Shown here: piece by piece, positions 5,203 through 11,878 of the stretch
Numbering within the stretch: the first letter of the stretch is position 1
Layout: every line of letters starts with the position of its first letter
From: Actinomycetota bacterium
GTDB lineage: Bacteria > Actinomycetota > Acidimicrobiia > Acidimicrobiales > Acidimicrobiaceae
Length of the DNA stretch: 13,608 nucleotides
Reading direction: 5' to 3'
Assembly: GCA_004366215.1 (NCBI GenBank)
Contig: SIRY01000022.1
Location: 1 to 13,608 of the forward strand
Notes under the pieces: model-generated
What the model was told of the DNA's origin: nothing
Seen by the model: only the letters and a program-made list of their open reading frames with translations
Databases searched by the model: none
Position numbers and translations under genes: made by a program

Positions 5203-6669
5203 GTGGGCGGCGAGCAGGCACTGCGAACGTTTGCGGCGTTCGCTCGGCGCGCCTGTGGTCCCGAAACCGTCATCGACGACCTACTTGAGCGTCAAGCCTA
5301 CTCCTGCGACGGCCTCACGGCTCACCGTGCCGTGCCGGGCCTCGTGTTCGTACCGCGGACCTCCGACGAGCTCATCACTGGCGTGCGAGAGCTCATCCGA
5401 CTCGGCGTCCCCTTCGTGGCTCGCGGTGCCGGGACTGGTCTGTCCGGCGGCGCGCTGCCGGAGACGGACGGCGTCGTCGTCGTGCTCGCACGGCTGACTC
5501 GCATCCTCGAGGTTGACCCGATCTCGCAGCTCGCGATCGTCGAGCCGGGCGTCGTGAACGCGACGCTGTCCGCTGCTGTTCGGGACCACGGTCTCTACTT
5601 CGTGCCAGATCCGTCGTCGCAGGTAGCGTGCACGATCGGGGGCAACGTCGCGGAGAACTCCGGAGGTGCGCACTGCTTCAAGTACGGCTTCACCACGAAC
5701 CACATCCTTGGCGTCGAAGTGCTCACCCCAACAGGCGACCTCGTGATGCTGGGCGGGGAGTCGATGGACGTGCCTGGCCCGGACCTGCGGGGCGTCTTCA
5801 TCGGCTCCGAGGGGACGCTTGGCATCGCGGTACGCATCGTGTGTCGCCTCATGACGCTCCCCCTCGCGCACCGGACGATGGTTGCCTACTTCGCCGACGT
5901 CGTCGCAGCCGGGGACGCTGTGACCCACTTGATCCGCGCCGGCATCGTCCCTGCCGCGATTGAGATGATGGACCGTGGTGCGATGGCTGCCTGCGAAGCG
6001 GCGACCGGCGCTGGCCTGTCGCTCGCGTGGGAGGCTGCGCTGCTCGTCGAGCTCGACGGGACCACCGAGGAGGTGCAGGCGGGTCTCGACCAGGTGCGGG
6101 CGTGCGTCAGTGCCGCAGGGGCGGGCGAGGTGTGGGTGGCGAGCACCGAGGCCGAGCGGGATCGCATGTGGCGAGCTCGTAAGGCGGCCTTTGCCGCAGC
6201 GGGGCGGGTCGCTCCGGCCTACATCGTCCAAGACGGGGTCATACCCCGCACCGCACTCGCTCGAGTGCTCGAGTCGATCCGCTCGATCGGCCGCGAGGCC
6301 GGGCTGACGATTCTGAACGTCTTCCATGCTGGAGACGGCAACCTCCATCCGCTCGTTACCTACGACCCGAACGAGCCTGGAGCCTACGAGCGCGCTGAGC
6401 GTGCGGCGAGCGACATCGTTCGGGTGTGTCTGAGCGAGGGTGGTTCCCTCACGGGTGAGCACGGCGTCGGGATTGACAAGGTCTGCATGATGCCAGAGCA
6501 GTTCACGAGCGACGACCTTGCGACCTTCTGGAGGCTCCGGCGCGCCGTCGATCCCGCGGGCCTCGCAAACCCCGGCAAGCTGCTGCCGACGCCGCGACTG
6601 TGCGGAGAGCGGCCCGGCCGCTACGTGACTCACCCGCTCGAGAGCCTTGGCGTGGCGAGCAGATGGTGA
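5203..6669 (+). CDS. glcD: Glycolate oxidase FAD-binding subunit GlcD
   Basis: A 488-residue FAD-linked oxidase of the GlcD/D-lactate dehydrogenase type, oxidising glycolate to glyoxylate with electrons passing to the respiratory chain through GlcF. Seen: the PP-loop FAD region VARGAGTGLSGGALP at 72-86; the SSQVACTIGGNVAENSGG segment at 138-155; GSEGTLGIAV at 201-210; and C-terminal active-site motifs NVFHAGDGNLHP (about 375-386) and LTGEHGVG (about 416-423). Length is close to E. coli GlcD (499). The related 2-hydroxyacid oxidases share these motifs, but the directly following glcE and glcF support glycolate. The start could be GTG 5203 (leaderless, with a -10 six bases upstream) or ATG 5179, which would add eight residues that homologues do not need. 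The frame also extends to 5107, but that would overlap the SDR gene. The glcE start overlaps this stop by 7 nt. Confidence 0.93.
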   Translation: MGGEQALRTFAAFARRACGPETVIDDLLERQAYSCDGLTAHRAVPGLVFVPRTSDELITGVRELIRLGVPFVARGAGTGLSGGALPETDGVVVVLARLTRILEVDPISQLAIVEPGVVNATLSAAVRDHGLYFVPDPSSQVACTIGGNVAENSGGAHCFKYGFTTNHILGVEVLTPTGDLVMLGGESMDVPGPDLRGVFIGSEGTLGIAVRIVCRLMTLPLAHRTMVAYFADVVAAGDAVTHLIRAGIVPAAIEMMDRGAMAACEAATGAGLSLAWEAALLVELDGTTEEVQAGLDQVRACVSAAGAGEVWVASTEAERDRMWRARKAAFAAAGRVAPAYIVQDGVIPRTALARVLESIRSIGREAGLTILNVFHAGDGNLHPLVTYDPNEPGAYERAERAASDIVRVCLSEGGSLTGEHGVGIDKVCMMPEQFTSDDLATFWRLRRAVDPAGLANPGKLLPTPRLCGERPGRYVTHPLESLGVASRW

Positions 6670-7760
6670 GCGAGGTCAGCCCGCGCTCCATCGAGGAGGC
6701 GGCGACGTGGCTCGCCGAGCTCGGGCCGGACGAGCGCGTGCGTATCGTCGGAGCTGGGACGAATCAGCGAGGGTGTCCACCAGCCGCACGGATCCTCTCG
6801 ACTCGTGGTTTTGACTGGGTGGACCTTCGTGCGGGAGACCTGACGGTCGCCGTCGGCGCGGGCGTCCTGCTGAGCGAGCTCCAAAGTCTGCTCGCGACCG
6901 CGGGGCTGCGTCTTGCGATTGATCCGGTCGCCGACGGCACGATCGGGGGTGTCGTCGCGACTGGCTCCCACGGTGCGCTCGTGTGGCGCTACGGAACCAT
7001 CCGTGACCTCGTCATCGGTGCGACCCTCGTGCTCGCCGATGGGACGGTCGCCCACAGCGGGGGTCACGTGATCAAGAACGTGGCTGGCTACGACCTCGCC
7101 AAGTTGGTCTGCGGTGCCTACGGGCGTCTCGCGCTCATCGCTGAGGTCGTGCTCCGCGTCCACGCGTTGCCGGCGTGCGAGGGTGGCGTCGTGGCCGTCG
7201 TGGCGCCTCGAGAGCTCACCGGCGTCCTCGAGCACCTGCGACGCGCGCGACTCGAGGCCGTCGCGATGGATTGGGTATCGACCTCAGGTGAGCTCCTCGT
7301 CGTGTTCGAGGGCACGAGCGAGGGGGTAGCGAGCCAGGCCAGACGACTCTGCGAGCTCCTCGCCAGCGACGGACTGCATCCTCGTCGCGTGGAGGCAGCG
7401 GCCCTGGCGCAGCTGCGCGCGGAGCGGGCTGACGTGCGTGCTCCAGCCACGGGTGTGGTGCTGCGGGTGGCGAATCGCGCCAGTCGACTGCTCACCTGGC
7501 TCACGACCATCGGTCGGCGAGACGGCGTCTCCGTGGGCGTGTACCCTGGGGCCGGGCTCGCTGACCTCGTCGCTGCGGGGCGTGACGTTGAGACGCTCCT
7601 CGAGCTCGGGCGCTCGGCCCAAGCGGCTGGTGGCCAGTGCCAGCTGCGGCTGCTCCGTGATGAGGTGACCTGCGAGCTGCGTGAACTCGAGCAGAGCCCA
7701 GCGCGGTGGCTGCTCGAGCGAGTGGCGGCGGGTCTCGACCCGGGCGGGAGGTTCGTGTGA
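6663..7760 (+). CDS. glcE: Glycolate oxidase FAD-binding subunit GlcE
   Basis: A 365-residue second flavin-domain subunit of glycolate oxidase, similar in size to E. coli GlcE (350). Like other GlcE proteins it keeps the FAD-binding half: RIVGAGTNQRG at about 27-37, LTVAVGAGVLLSELQ, then the GTIGGVVATGSHGALVWRYGTIRD region and HVIKNVAGYDLAKLVCGAYGRLALI. It has a shorter, divergent substrate-cap half. It lacks the GDGNLHP and GEHGVG motifs of GlcD, which separates it from a duplicate glcD. The frame is open upstream to 6600, but ATG 6663 overlaps the glcD stop by 7 nt (ATGGTGA), which implies translational coupling. Its own stop overlaps the GTG of glcF. Confidence 0.92.
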   Translation: MVSEVSPRSIEEAATWLAELGPDERVRIVGAGTNQRGCPPAARILSTRGFDWVDLRAGDLTVAVGAGVLLSELQSLLATAGLRLAIDPVADGTIGGVVATGSHGALVWRYGTIRDLVIGATLVLADGTVAHSGGHVIKNVAGYDLAKLVCGAYGRLALIAEVVLRVHALPACEGGVVAVVAPRELTGVLEHLRRARLEAVAMDWVSTSGELLVVFEGTSEGVASQARRLCELLASDGLHPRRVEAAALAQLRAERADVRAPATGVVLRVANRASRLLTWLTTIGRRDGVSVGVYPGAGLADLVAAGRDVETLLELGRSAQAAGGQCQLRLLRDEVTCELRELEQSPARWLLERVAAGLDPGGRFV

Positions 7761-9013
7761 GCACGCCGCTGCAGCTCATTCGCTCGCGATTGGAGGAGCT
7801 CGCGGGCCGCTGCGTCCACTGTGGGTTCTGCCTCCCTGCCTGTCCGACCTACGCCGTGACCCAGGCCGAGGCGGACTCTCCTCGTGGCCGCATCCTCCTC
7901 GTCGCTGATGAGGCGCGACGCAGAGACGGCGGGCATGTCCGTGCGGGTGTCCGCCGACACATCGATCGCTGCATCGGTTGTGAGGCGTGCGTGCCGGCGT
8001 GCCCATCGGGCGTCCGCTACGACGAGATCGTGCACCTCGCTCGTCAGCTCGTCGACCACGGTCGTCCACTCCCAGCGCTCGCGTGGCGTCGAGGGCTCGC
8101 GTCGTGGTTTCCATCGACGCAGCGGAGCGCCGTCGGCATCGACCTAGCCCGTCGGCTGGGCAGGACGAGGCGTTGGCAGGTGCGGCGCACGCAGCTCGGT
8201 CGCCGTCTCGACGCGGCGCTCCAGCAGGCGCGCGCTGCCGACGCGGCGAGGCCTGGTGTCCGCCAGCAACCTCGAGGCTCAGGTGATCGTGGCCGAGTCG
8301 TGCTCCTCGCAGGCTGCGTCGCAGCAGCGGCGCTGCCCACGACCAACGTCGACGCTCGCCTCGTCCTCGAAGCGGAGGGGTACGCGGTTGAGGAGCTGGC
8401 TGGCGTCTGCTGTGGTGCCTTGGCCGCCCACACGGGTGCTGAGGGAGCCGCGCGTCGCCACGCTGTCCGTCTTGCTCGGGCGCTCTCGACGTTCGGCGAG
8501 CGGGCTCCGCTCGTTGTGACGTCCGCGGGTTGTGGCGCGCATCTTCGGCGCCTTGGACAGCTCTTCGAGGATGGAGAGCTGGCTCAGGTGGGGGCTCGCG
8601 TCCTCGACGTCACGGAGCTCCTCGCGGCGAACCCTGCTCGAGCGCCACGGGGAGTTGTCTCAGCGCGGGTTGCGCTACACGACGCGTGTCACCATCGCTT
8701 TGCGCAGGGTATCGTCGAGGCGCCTCGCGCTCTCCTCGCGAGTGTGCCGGGACTCGAGCTCGTCGAGGTCGGCGGGCCGAACTGCTGTGGCGCCGGGGGG
8801 CTCTACGGTCTGCTAGAGCCAGAGCTTGCGCAGCTCGTCGGGCGTGCGAAGGCTGAGGCGATTCGCGCGACCGGGGCGAGGATCGTCGCGAGCGCGAATC
8901 CGGGTTGCACGCTCCAGCTTCGTCAGCTTCTCGGCGATGGTGTCGAGGTGGTACACCCCGTGACGCTCGTGGCCCGTTCGCTCGCGGTGTCGCAGACGAG
9001 CGCCGGCTCGTGA
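7757..9013 (+). CDS. glcF: Glycolate oxidase iron-sulfur subunit GlcF
   Basis: A 418-residue electron-transfer subunit. Two [4Fe-4S] ferredoxin motifs are seen: Cys19, 22, 25, 29 (CVHCGFCLPACP) and Cys72, 75, 78, 82 (CIGCEACVPACP). Two cysteine-rich CCG domains follow: GVCCGALAAH near 215 with SAGCGAHL, and DACHHRF followed by GPNCCGAGGLYG near 341. This layout is the GlcF/heterodisulfide reductase D type, passing electrons from the flavin subunits toward the quinone pool at the membrane. GTG 7757 shares bases with the glcE stop (GTGA overlap) and follows GGGAGG by about 5 nt; the frame is open to 7706, but that start has no support. The order glcD-glcE-glcF equals the E. coli operon order. 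Its partner substrate could also be another 2-hydroxyacid. Confidence 0.94.
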   Translation: MSTPLQLIRSRLEELAGRCVHCGFCLPACPTYAVTQAEADSPRGRILLVADEARRRDGGHVRAGVRRHIDRCIGCEACVPACPSGVRYDEIVHLARQLVDHGRPLPALAWRRGLASWFPSTQRSAVGIDLARRLGRTRRWQVRRTQLGRRLDAALQQARAADAARPGVRQQPRGSGDRGRVVLLAGCVAAAALPTTNVDARLVLEAEGYAVEELAGVCCGALAAHTGAEGAARRHAVRLARALSTFGERAPLVVTSAGCGAHLRRLGQLFEDGELAQVGARVLDVTELLAANPARAPRGVVSARVALHDACHHRFAQGIVEAPRALLASVPGLELVEVGGPNCCGAGGLYGLLEPELAQLVGRAKAEAIRATGARIVASANPGCTLQLRQLLGDGVEVVHPVTLVARSLAVSQTSAGS

Positions 9014-9056
9014 GGGGCCTAGGCGCGAGCAGTGGTCGAGAAGAGAGGCTGAGGTC

Positions 9057-9569
9057 GTGGAGATCGCACGCTCTGGGGTCCGTATCGCTCCCGTCGACGT
9101 TCGCACGCTGCTCGTGGTGCGGGCTGCTGTGCTGCGTCCCGCTCGGCCTCTCGAGACGGCGCGGTTCGACGGCGACGAGGACCCGACGACGCTGCACCTT
9201 GGAGCGTTCGACGGCGACGGACAGCTCGTCGGGGTCGTCAGCGTCATGCGCGAGCGCCCCTCGAGTGAGGCAGCAGAGCGGATGACGGGGAGTCTCGATC
9301 GCACCGGCAGAGCTTGGCGCCTGCGCGGCATGGCGGTGGTGCCCGCGATGCAGGGCCGGGGCGTCGGTCGCGACCTCGTGCAGGCGGCCTTGGCGCGACT
9401 GGCTCGGTCGGCTGAGCCACGAGGCGTGTTCCTCCACAGCCGCGCCTGGGTCGTCGGGTTCTACGAGCGCTTTGGGTTTGCGGTGGTCGGTGAGCCGTTC
9501 GACGTCGCTGGCATCGGACCGCATCGGCTGATGGTCGGGGTGCTCGGTGCAACCCTCCGAGTTGACTGA
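9057..9569 (+). CDS. GNAT-family N-acetyltransferase
   Basis: A 170-residue protein with the GNAT acetyl-CoA fold. Residues 88-112 form motif A, with the pyrophosphate-binding QGRGVG at 99-104. The FYERFGF segment near 140-147 is motif B, followed by EPFDVAGIGPHRLMV, the ending common in the ElaA/YjcF-like branch. The N-terminal part (VRAAVLRPARPLE, then a DDPTTLHLGAF-like strand) also matches that branch, whose substrates are mostly unknown. The start is GTG 9057, with GAGAGG 8 nt upstream. It lies 43 nt after glcF, the largest gap in the plus-strand run, and overlaps the scpA start by 23 nt. A role in glycolate metabolism or chromosome segregation is not implied; the placement may simply reflect operon packing. 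Confidence 0.88.
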   Translation: MEIARSGVRIAPVDVRTLLVVRAAVLRPARPLETARFDGDEDPTTLHLGAFDGDGQLVGVVSVMRERPSSEAAERMTGSLDRTGRAWRLRGMAVVPAMQGRGVGRDLVQAALARLARSAEPRGVFLHSRAWVVGFYERFGFAVVGEPFDVAGIGPHRLMVGVLGATLRVD

Positions 9570-10260
9570 GCTCGTCGATCGCGTTCGAGGTGGTCTTGCC
9601 GACGTGCGAGCGATCGAGCTCGCGAACGTGGTGACCGACGCGCTGTGTCGGCCGCTCGGCGTCGAGGAGCTCGGCGTCGTGCTCGTCGCCGCGAGTTGGC
9701 TCCTTGCCCGCTGGCTCGGAGTCCGCATCGAACCGCCACCGCCCGAGTCGAGCGAGCTACCAGACGAGCGGTGGGAGCGGGTCCTTGCGGCTCTCGTGCT
9801 CCAGCGCGCGTTGGCACGAGCAGCGGGGGAGCTGCAGCGACGGCTTGCTGTGGCCGAGCTCCCCGTACCTGCTGCGCTCAGCGTGCCCTCGGTCGACGAT
9901 GGACCGGTCGATCCGAGTGCCTTGCGTGAGGCCCTCGAGGCGCTCCGAGCGCGTGCGCAGCGCACCTCTGAACGGCTTACGGTGCCGACCCCGAGCGTCC
10001 CGCTCGAAGTCGTGGCTCGCCGCTTCGTTGACGCGGTGCTCGAGCGACGGCGTGCTCAGTTCGCAGCCCTCGTCGAGCGGTGGCGGCCGCTCGAAGTGGT
10101 CGTGGGGTTCATCGTGGCTCTCGAGGGCTACGCAGCGGGGGCGCTCAGCCTCGAGGTGGTCGACGACGTGCTCTGGGTCGCCGTCGTCGACGATGCAGGT
10201 ACCGACCTGCTGCTCAGTAGGCTCAGTGCTCGCGATGGAGGAGCGCAGACGGACGGTTGA
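9547..10260 (+). CDS. scpA: Divergent segregation and condensation protein A (ScpA kleisin)
   Basis: A 237-residue protein identified mainly by position before scpB and by kleisin-like ends. ScpA bridges the SMC ATPase heads together with ScpB in bacterial condensin. The segment at about 5-65 (LTELVDRVRGGLADVRAIELANVV, then LVAASWLLARWLGV) matches the ScpA N-terminal helical region. The C-terminal part at about 178-215 (RWRPLEVVVGFIVALEGYAAGALSLEV) matches the winged-helix region that binds the SMC cap. The usual opening FEGPLDLLL is absent. The only start is GTG 9547, because an in-frame TGA lies at 9529-9531, so the N-terminus is short. The middle is Arg/Ala-rich and variable. It overlaps the GNAT gene by 23 nt and scpB by 26 nt. 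No smc gene is in the window. Confidence 0.78.
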   Translation: MQPSELTELVDRVRGGLADVRAIELANVVTDALCRPLGVEELGVVLVAASWLLARWLGVRIEPPPPESSELPDERWERVLAALVLQRALARAAGELQRRLAVAELPVPAALSVPSVDDGPVDPSALREALEALRARAQRTSERLTVPTPSVPLEVVARRFVDAVLERRRAQFAALVERWRPLEVVVGFIVALEGYAAGALSLEVVDDVLWVAVVDDAGTDLLLSRLSARDGGAQTDG

Positions 10261-10792
10261 GTGGCGTGGCGCTGCCGTCGAGGCGATCCTTGCGGCGTGT
10301 GGCTCGGTCGACCTCGAGGAGCTCGCGCGGCTCCTCGAGTGCGACGTCGACGACGTCGAGCAGTCGATCGCCGCGTTCGAGAGGGGCGCACTGCGGGGCA
10401 TCTGCGTGCGCGTCGTCGATCGGCACGCCGTGCTCGAGGTCAGTGGCGTGTTCGCAGGCCTCGTGCGCCGTGCGCTCGGCACGAGCGAGCGTCGGCTCTC
10501 GCGGGCGGCGCTCGAGGCGCTCGCCGTCGTCGCCTACCTCCAGCCCGTCACGCGCGCGCAGATCAGTGAGCTACGGGGTGTCAGCTCCGACGGCGTCGTG
10601 CGTACGCTGCGAGATCGCGGACTCATCGAGGAGGTGCCAGGCAGCGATCCTGTGACGTATCGAACGAGCCCTCGATTCCTCGCCCGAGCGGGCTTGGCGA
10701 GTCTTTCTGAGCTGCCACCGCTCGGACGCTTCATGCCTGACGCCCACGAGGTCGCAGACGTCGAAGCACGCTTGCGGGCGAGCAGTGAGTGA
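10235..10792 (+). CDS. scpB: Segregation and condensation protein B (ScpB)
   Basis: A 185-residue partner of ScpA in the SMC condensin complex. It contains two winged helices. The first (about 7-75) has AAVEAILAACGSVDLEELARLL and DDVEQSIAAFE. The second (about 86-135) has the family's best-known stretch: SRAALEALAVVAYLQPVTRAQI, then LRGVSSDGVVRTLRDRGLIEEV. The C-terminus YRTSPRFLARAGLASLSELPPL is also characteristic. ATG 10235 gives the normal N-terminus; GTG 10226 is possible. It starts inside the scpA gene, overlapping by 26 nt, and its stop overlaps the rluB start by 8 nt, so the three are very likely translated in a coupled way. Confidence 0.92.
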   Translation: MEERRRTVEWRGAAVEAILAACGSVDLEELARLLECDVDDVEQSIAAFERGALRGICVRVVDRHAVLEVSGVFAGLVRRALGTSERRLSRAALEALAVVAYLQPVTRAQISELRGVSSDGVVRTLRDRGLIEEVPGSDPVTYRTSPRFLARAGLASLSELPPLGRFMPDAHEVADVEARLRASSE

Positions 10793-11549
10793 GGACGCGC
10801 TTCGACTCCAGGTGCTCCTCGCGAGAGCGGGGTGTGGCTCTCGGCGTGCCCTCGAGGAGGCGATCGCGAGCGGTCGGGTCCGACTCAACGGGACCGTCGC
10901 GCGACTCGGTGCTCGAGCGCGACCAGGGGTCGACCGAGTGGAGCTCGATGGGGTCGAGGTTGCCACGCAGCAGGGGATCGAGTACTGGCTCGTCAACAAG
11001 CCTCGAGGAGTCCTGAGCGCGGTGCGCGACCCGCGAGGACGACCCACCGTGCGGGGGCTCGTGCCGACGCCGACGCGTGTCTACCCCGTCGGGCGACTCG
11101 ACGTCGAGAGCGAGGGGCTCATCCTCGTCACCAACGACGGCCCGTTGGCCTACCAGCTCACGCACCCACGCGTCCACGGGCCAAAGGAGGACCTCGTCGC
11201 CGTGGATCGGGACGTTGGACGCTCTACGCTGCGTCAACTTCGTCAAGGCGTCGACGTTCAGGGTGAGGTCCTTCGGGCCTGGCGCGTGGGTCAGCTCGGC
11301 CCTCGTGAGCTGCGTATCGTGCTCGTCGAGGGGCGCAACCGCCACATTCGCCGGATGCTCGGTGCGCTCGACGTGGGGGTCGTGCGTCTCATTCGCGTAC
11401 GCATCGGCCCCTTGCGCGATGCCAACCTCGCACCGGGCTCGGCGCGCGAGCTGCGCCGATCGGAGCTCGTGCGCCTTCGGCAGGCCGTTGCGGCCGCTAG
11501 CCTGTCGGGCCATGGCGCTACGGGGTTTGCGGGGCGCGACAACGCTTGA
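10785..11549 (+). CDS. rluB: RluB/RsuA-family rRNA pseudouridine synthase
   Basis: A 254-residue enzyme that isomerises a uridine in ribosomal RNA to pseudouridine; by family and by its place after scpB it is probably the 23S rRNA RluB type. It has an N-terminal S4 RNA-binding domain (about 5-62, with LQVLLARAGCGSRRALEEAIASG and VRLNG). A catalytic domain follows, with LVNKPRGVLSAVRDPRGRPTV, the motif GRLDVESEGLILVTNDG containing catalytic Asp106, and the closing VLVEGRNRHIRRMLGALD, all typical. The start is GTG 10785, inside the end of scpB. The last dozen or so residues (about 243-254) run 38 nt into aroH in another frame and are unlike the family, so this tail may be dispensable. RsuA-type activity on 16S rRNA cannot be excluded. 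Confidence 0.93.
   Translation: MSEDALRLQVLLARAGCGSRRALEEAIASGRVRLNGTVARLGARARPGVDRVELDGVEVATQQGIEYWLVNKPRGVLSAVRDPRGRPTVRGLVPTPTRVYPVGRLDVESEGLILVTNDGPLAYQLTHPRVHGPKEDLVAVDRDVGRSTLRQLRQGVDVQGEVLRAWRVGQLGPRELRIVLVEGRNRHIRRMLGALDVGVVRLIRVRIGPLRDANLAPGSARELRRSELVRLRQAVAAASLSGHGATGFAGRDNA
11498..11503 (+). promoter_or_regulatory. Possible internal -10 element before aroH
   Basis: TAGCCT ends 8 nt before the aroH ATG, inside the 3' end of rluB. The 12-mer covering it (TGCGGCCGCTAG, 11489-11500) also covers the -10 of the DsrE gene at 2112-2123. No clear -35 is present. It might give a leaderless aroH-aroA transcript. Confidence 0.3.
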
Positions 11550-11874
11550 GGAGGACACGCCCGAGGCGATGCGTGAACGGGTTCAGGAGCTCGTGACGAG
11601 AATGCTCATCGCGAACGACGTCGCCAAGGAGCAGCTCGTGTCGGTGCTCTTCACCGCGACCGACGACCTGCACTCGATGTTTCCAGCGACAGCGGCCCGA
11701 GAAATCGGGCTCGGCGACGTACCGCTGCTATGTGCGAGGGAGCTCGACATCGTCGGCGCGACACCGCGGTGCGTTCGGGTTCTCATGCACATCGAGGATG
11801 ATCGTCCGCGGGGAGCGCTGCACCACATCTACCTCCACGGGGCCGTCGGACTGCGCGACGACCTGCCTGGATAG
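11512..11874 (+). CDS. aroH: Chorismate mutase, AroH class
   Basis: A 120-residue monofunctional chorismate mutase converting chorismate to prephenate, the entry to phenylalanine and tyrosine. It follows the Bacillus subtilis AroH sequence closely: MALRGLRGATTLEEDT at the N-terminus, FTATDDLHSMFPATAARE in the middle, then RELDIVGATPRCVRVLMHIE and HHIYLHGAVGLRDDL. Active-site residues are all present: Arg7, Arg63, Cys74, Glu77, Arg89 and Tyr107 (B. subtilis Arg7, Arg63, Cys75, Glu78, Arg90, Tyr108, one residue shifted). ATG 11512 is fixed by alignment to this conserved N-terminus; the same frame is open far upstream only as a shadow of rluB. It overlaps rluB by 38 nt and ends 4 nt before the aroA GTG. 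Confidence 0.95.
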   Translation: MALRGLRGATTLEEDTPEAMRERVQELVTRMLIANDVAKEQLVSVLFTATDDLHSMFPATAAREIGLGDVPLLCARELDIVGATPRCVRVLMHIEDDRPRGALHHIYLHGAVGLRDDLPG

Positions 11875-11878
11875 GGAC

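Noticed and set aside
5281..6633. Minus-strand open frame of 450 codons across glcD
   Set aside because: Lies wholly antisense to glcD, whose catalytic and FAD motifs are intact; the product shows no recognisable domain.
8610..9965. Minus-strand open frame of 451 codons across glcF, the GNAT gene and scpA
   Set aside because: It is Arg/Ser-rich low-complexity translation antisense to recognisable plus-strand genes with conserved motifs; long antisense frames are normal at this GC content.
11732..11878. 49-residue N-terminal extension of aroA
   Set aside because: This stretch is coding for aroH in another frame and is unlike any EPSP synthase N-terminus.
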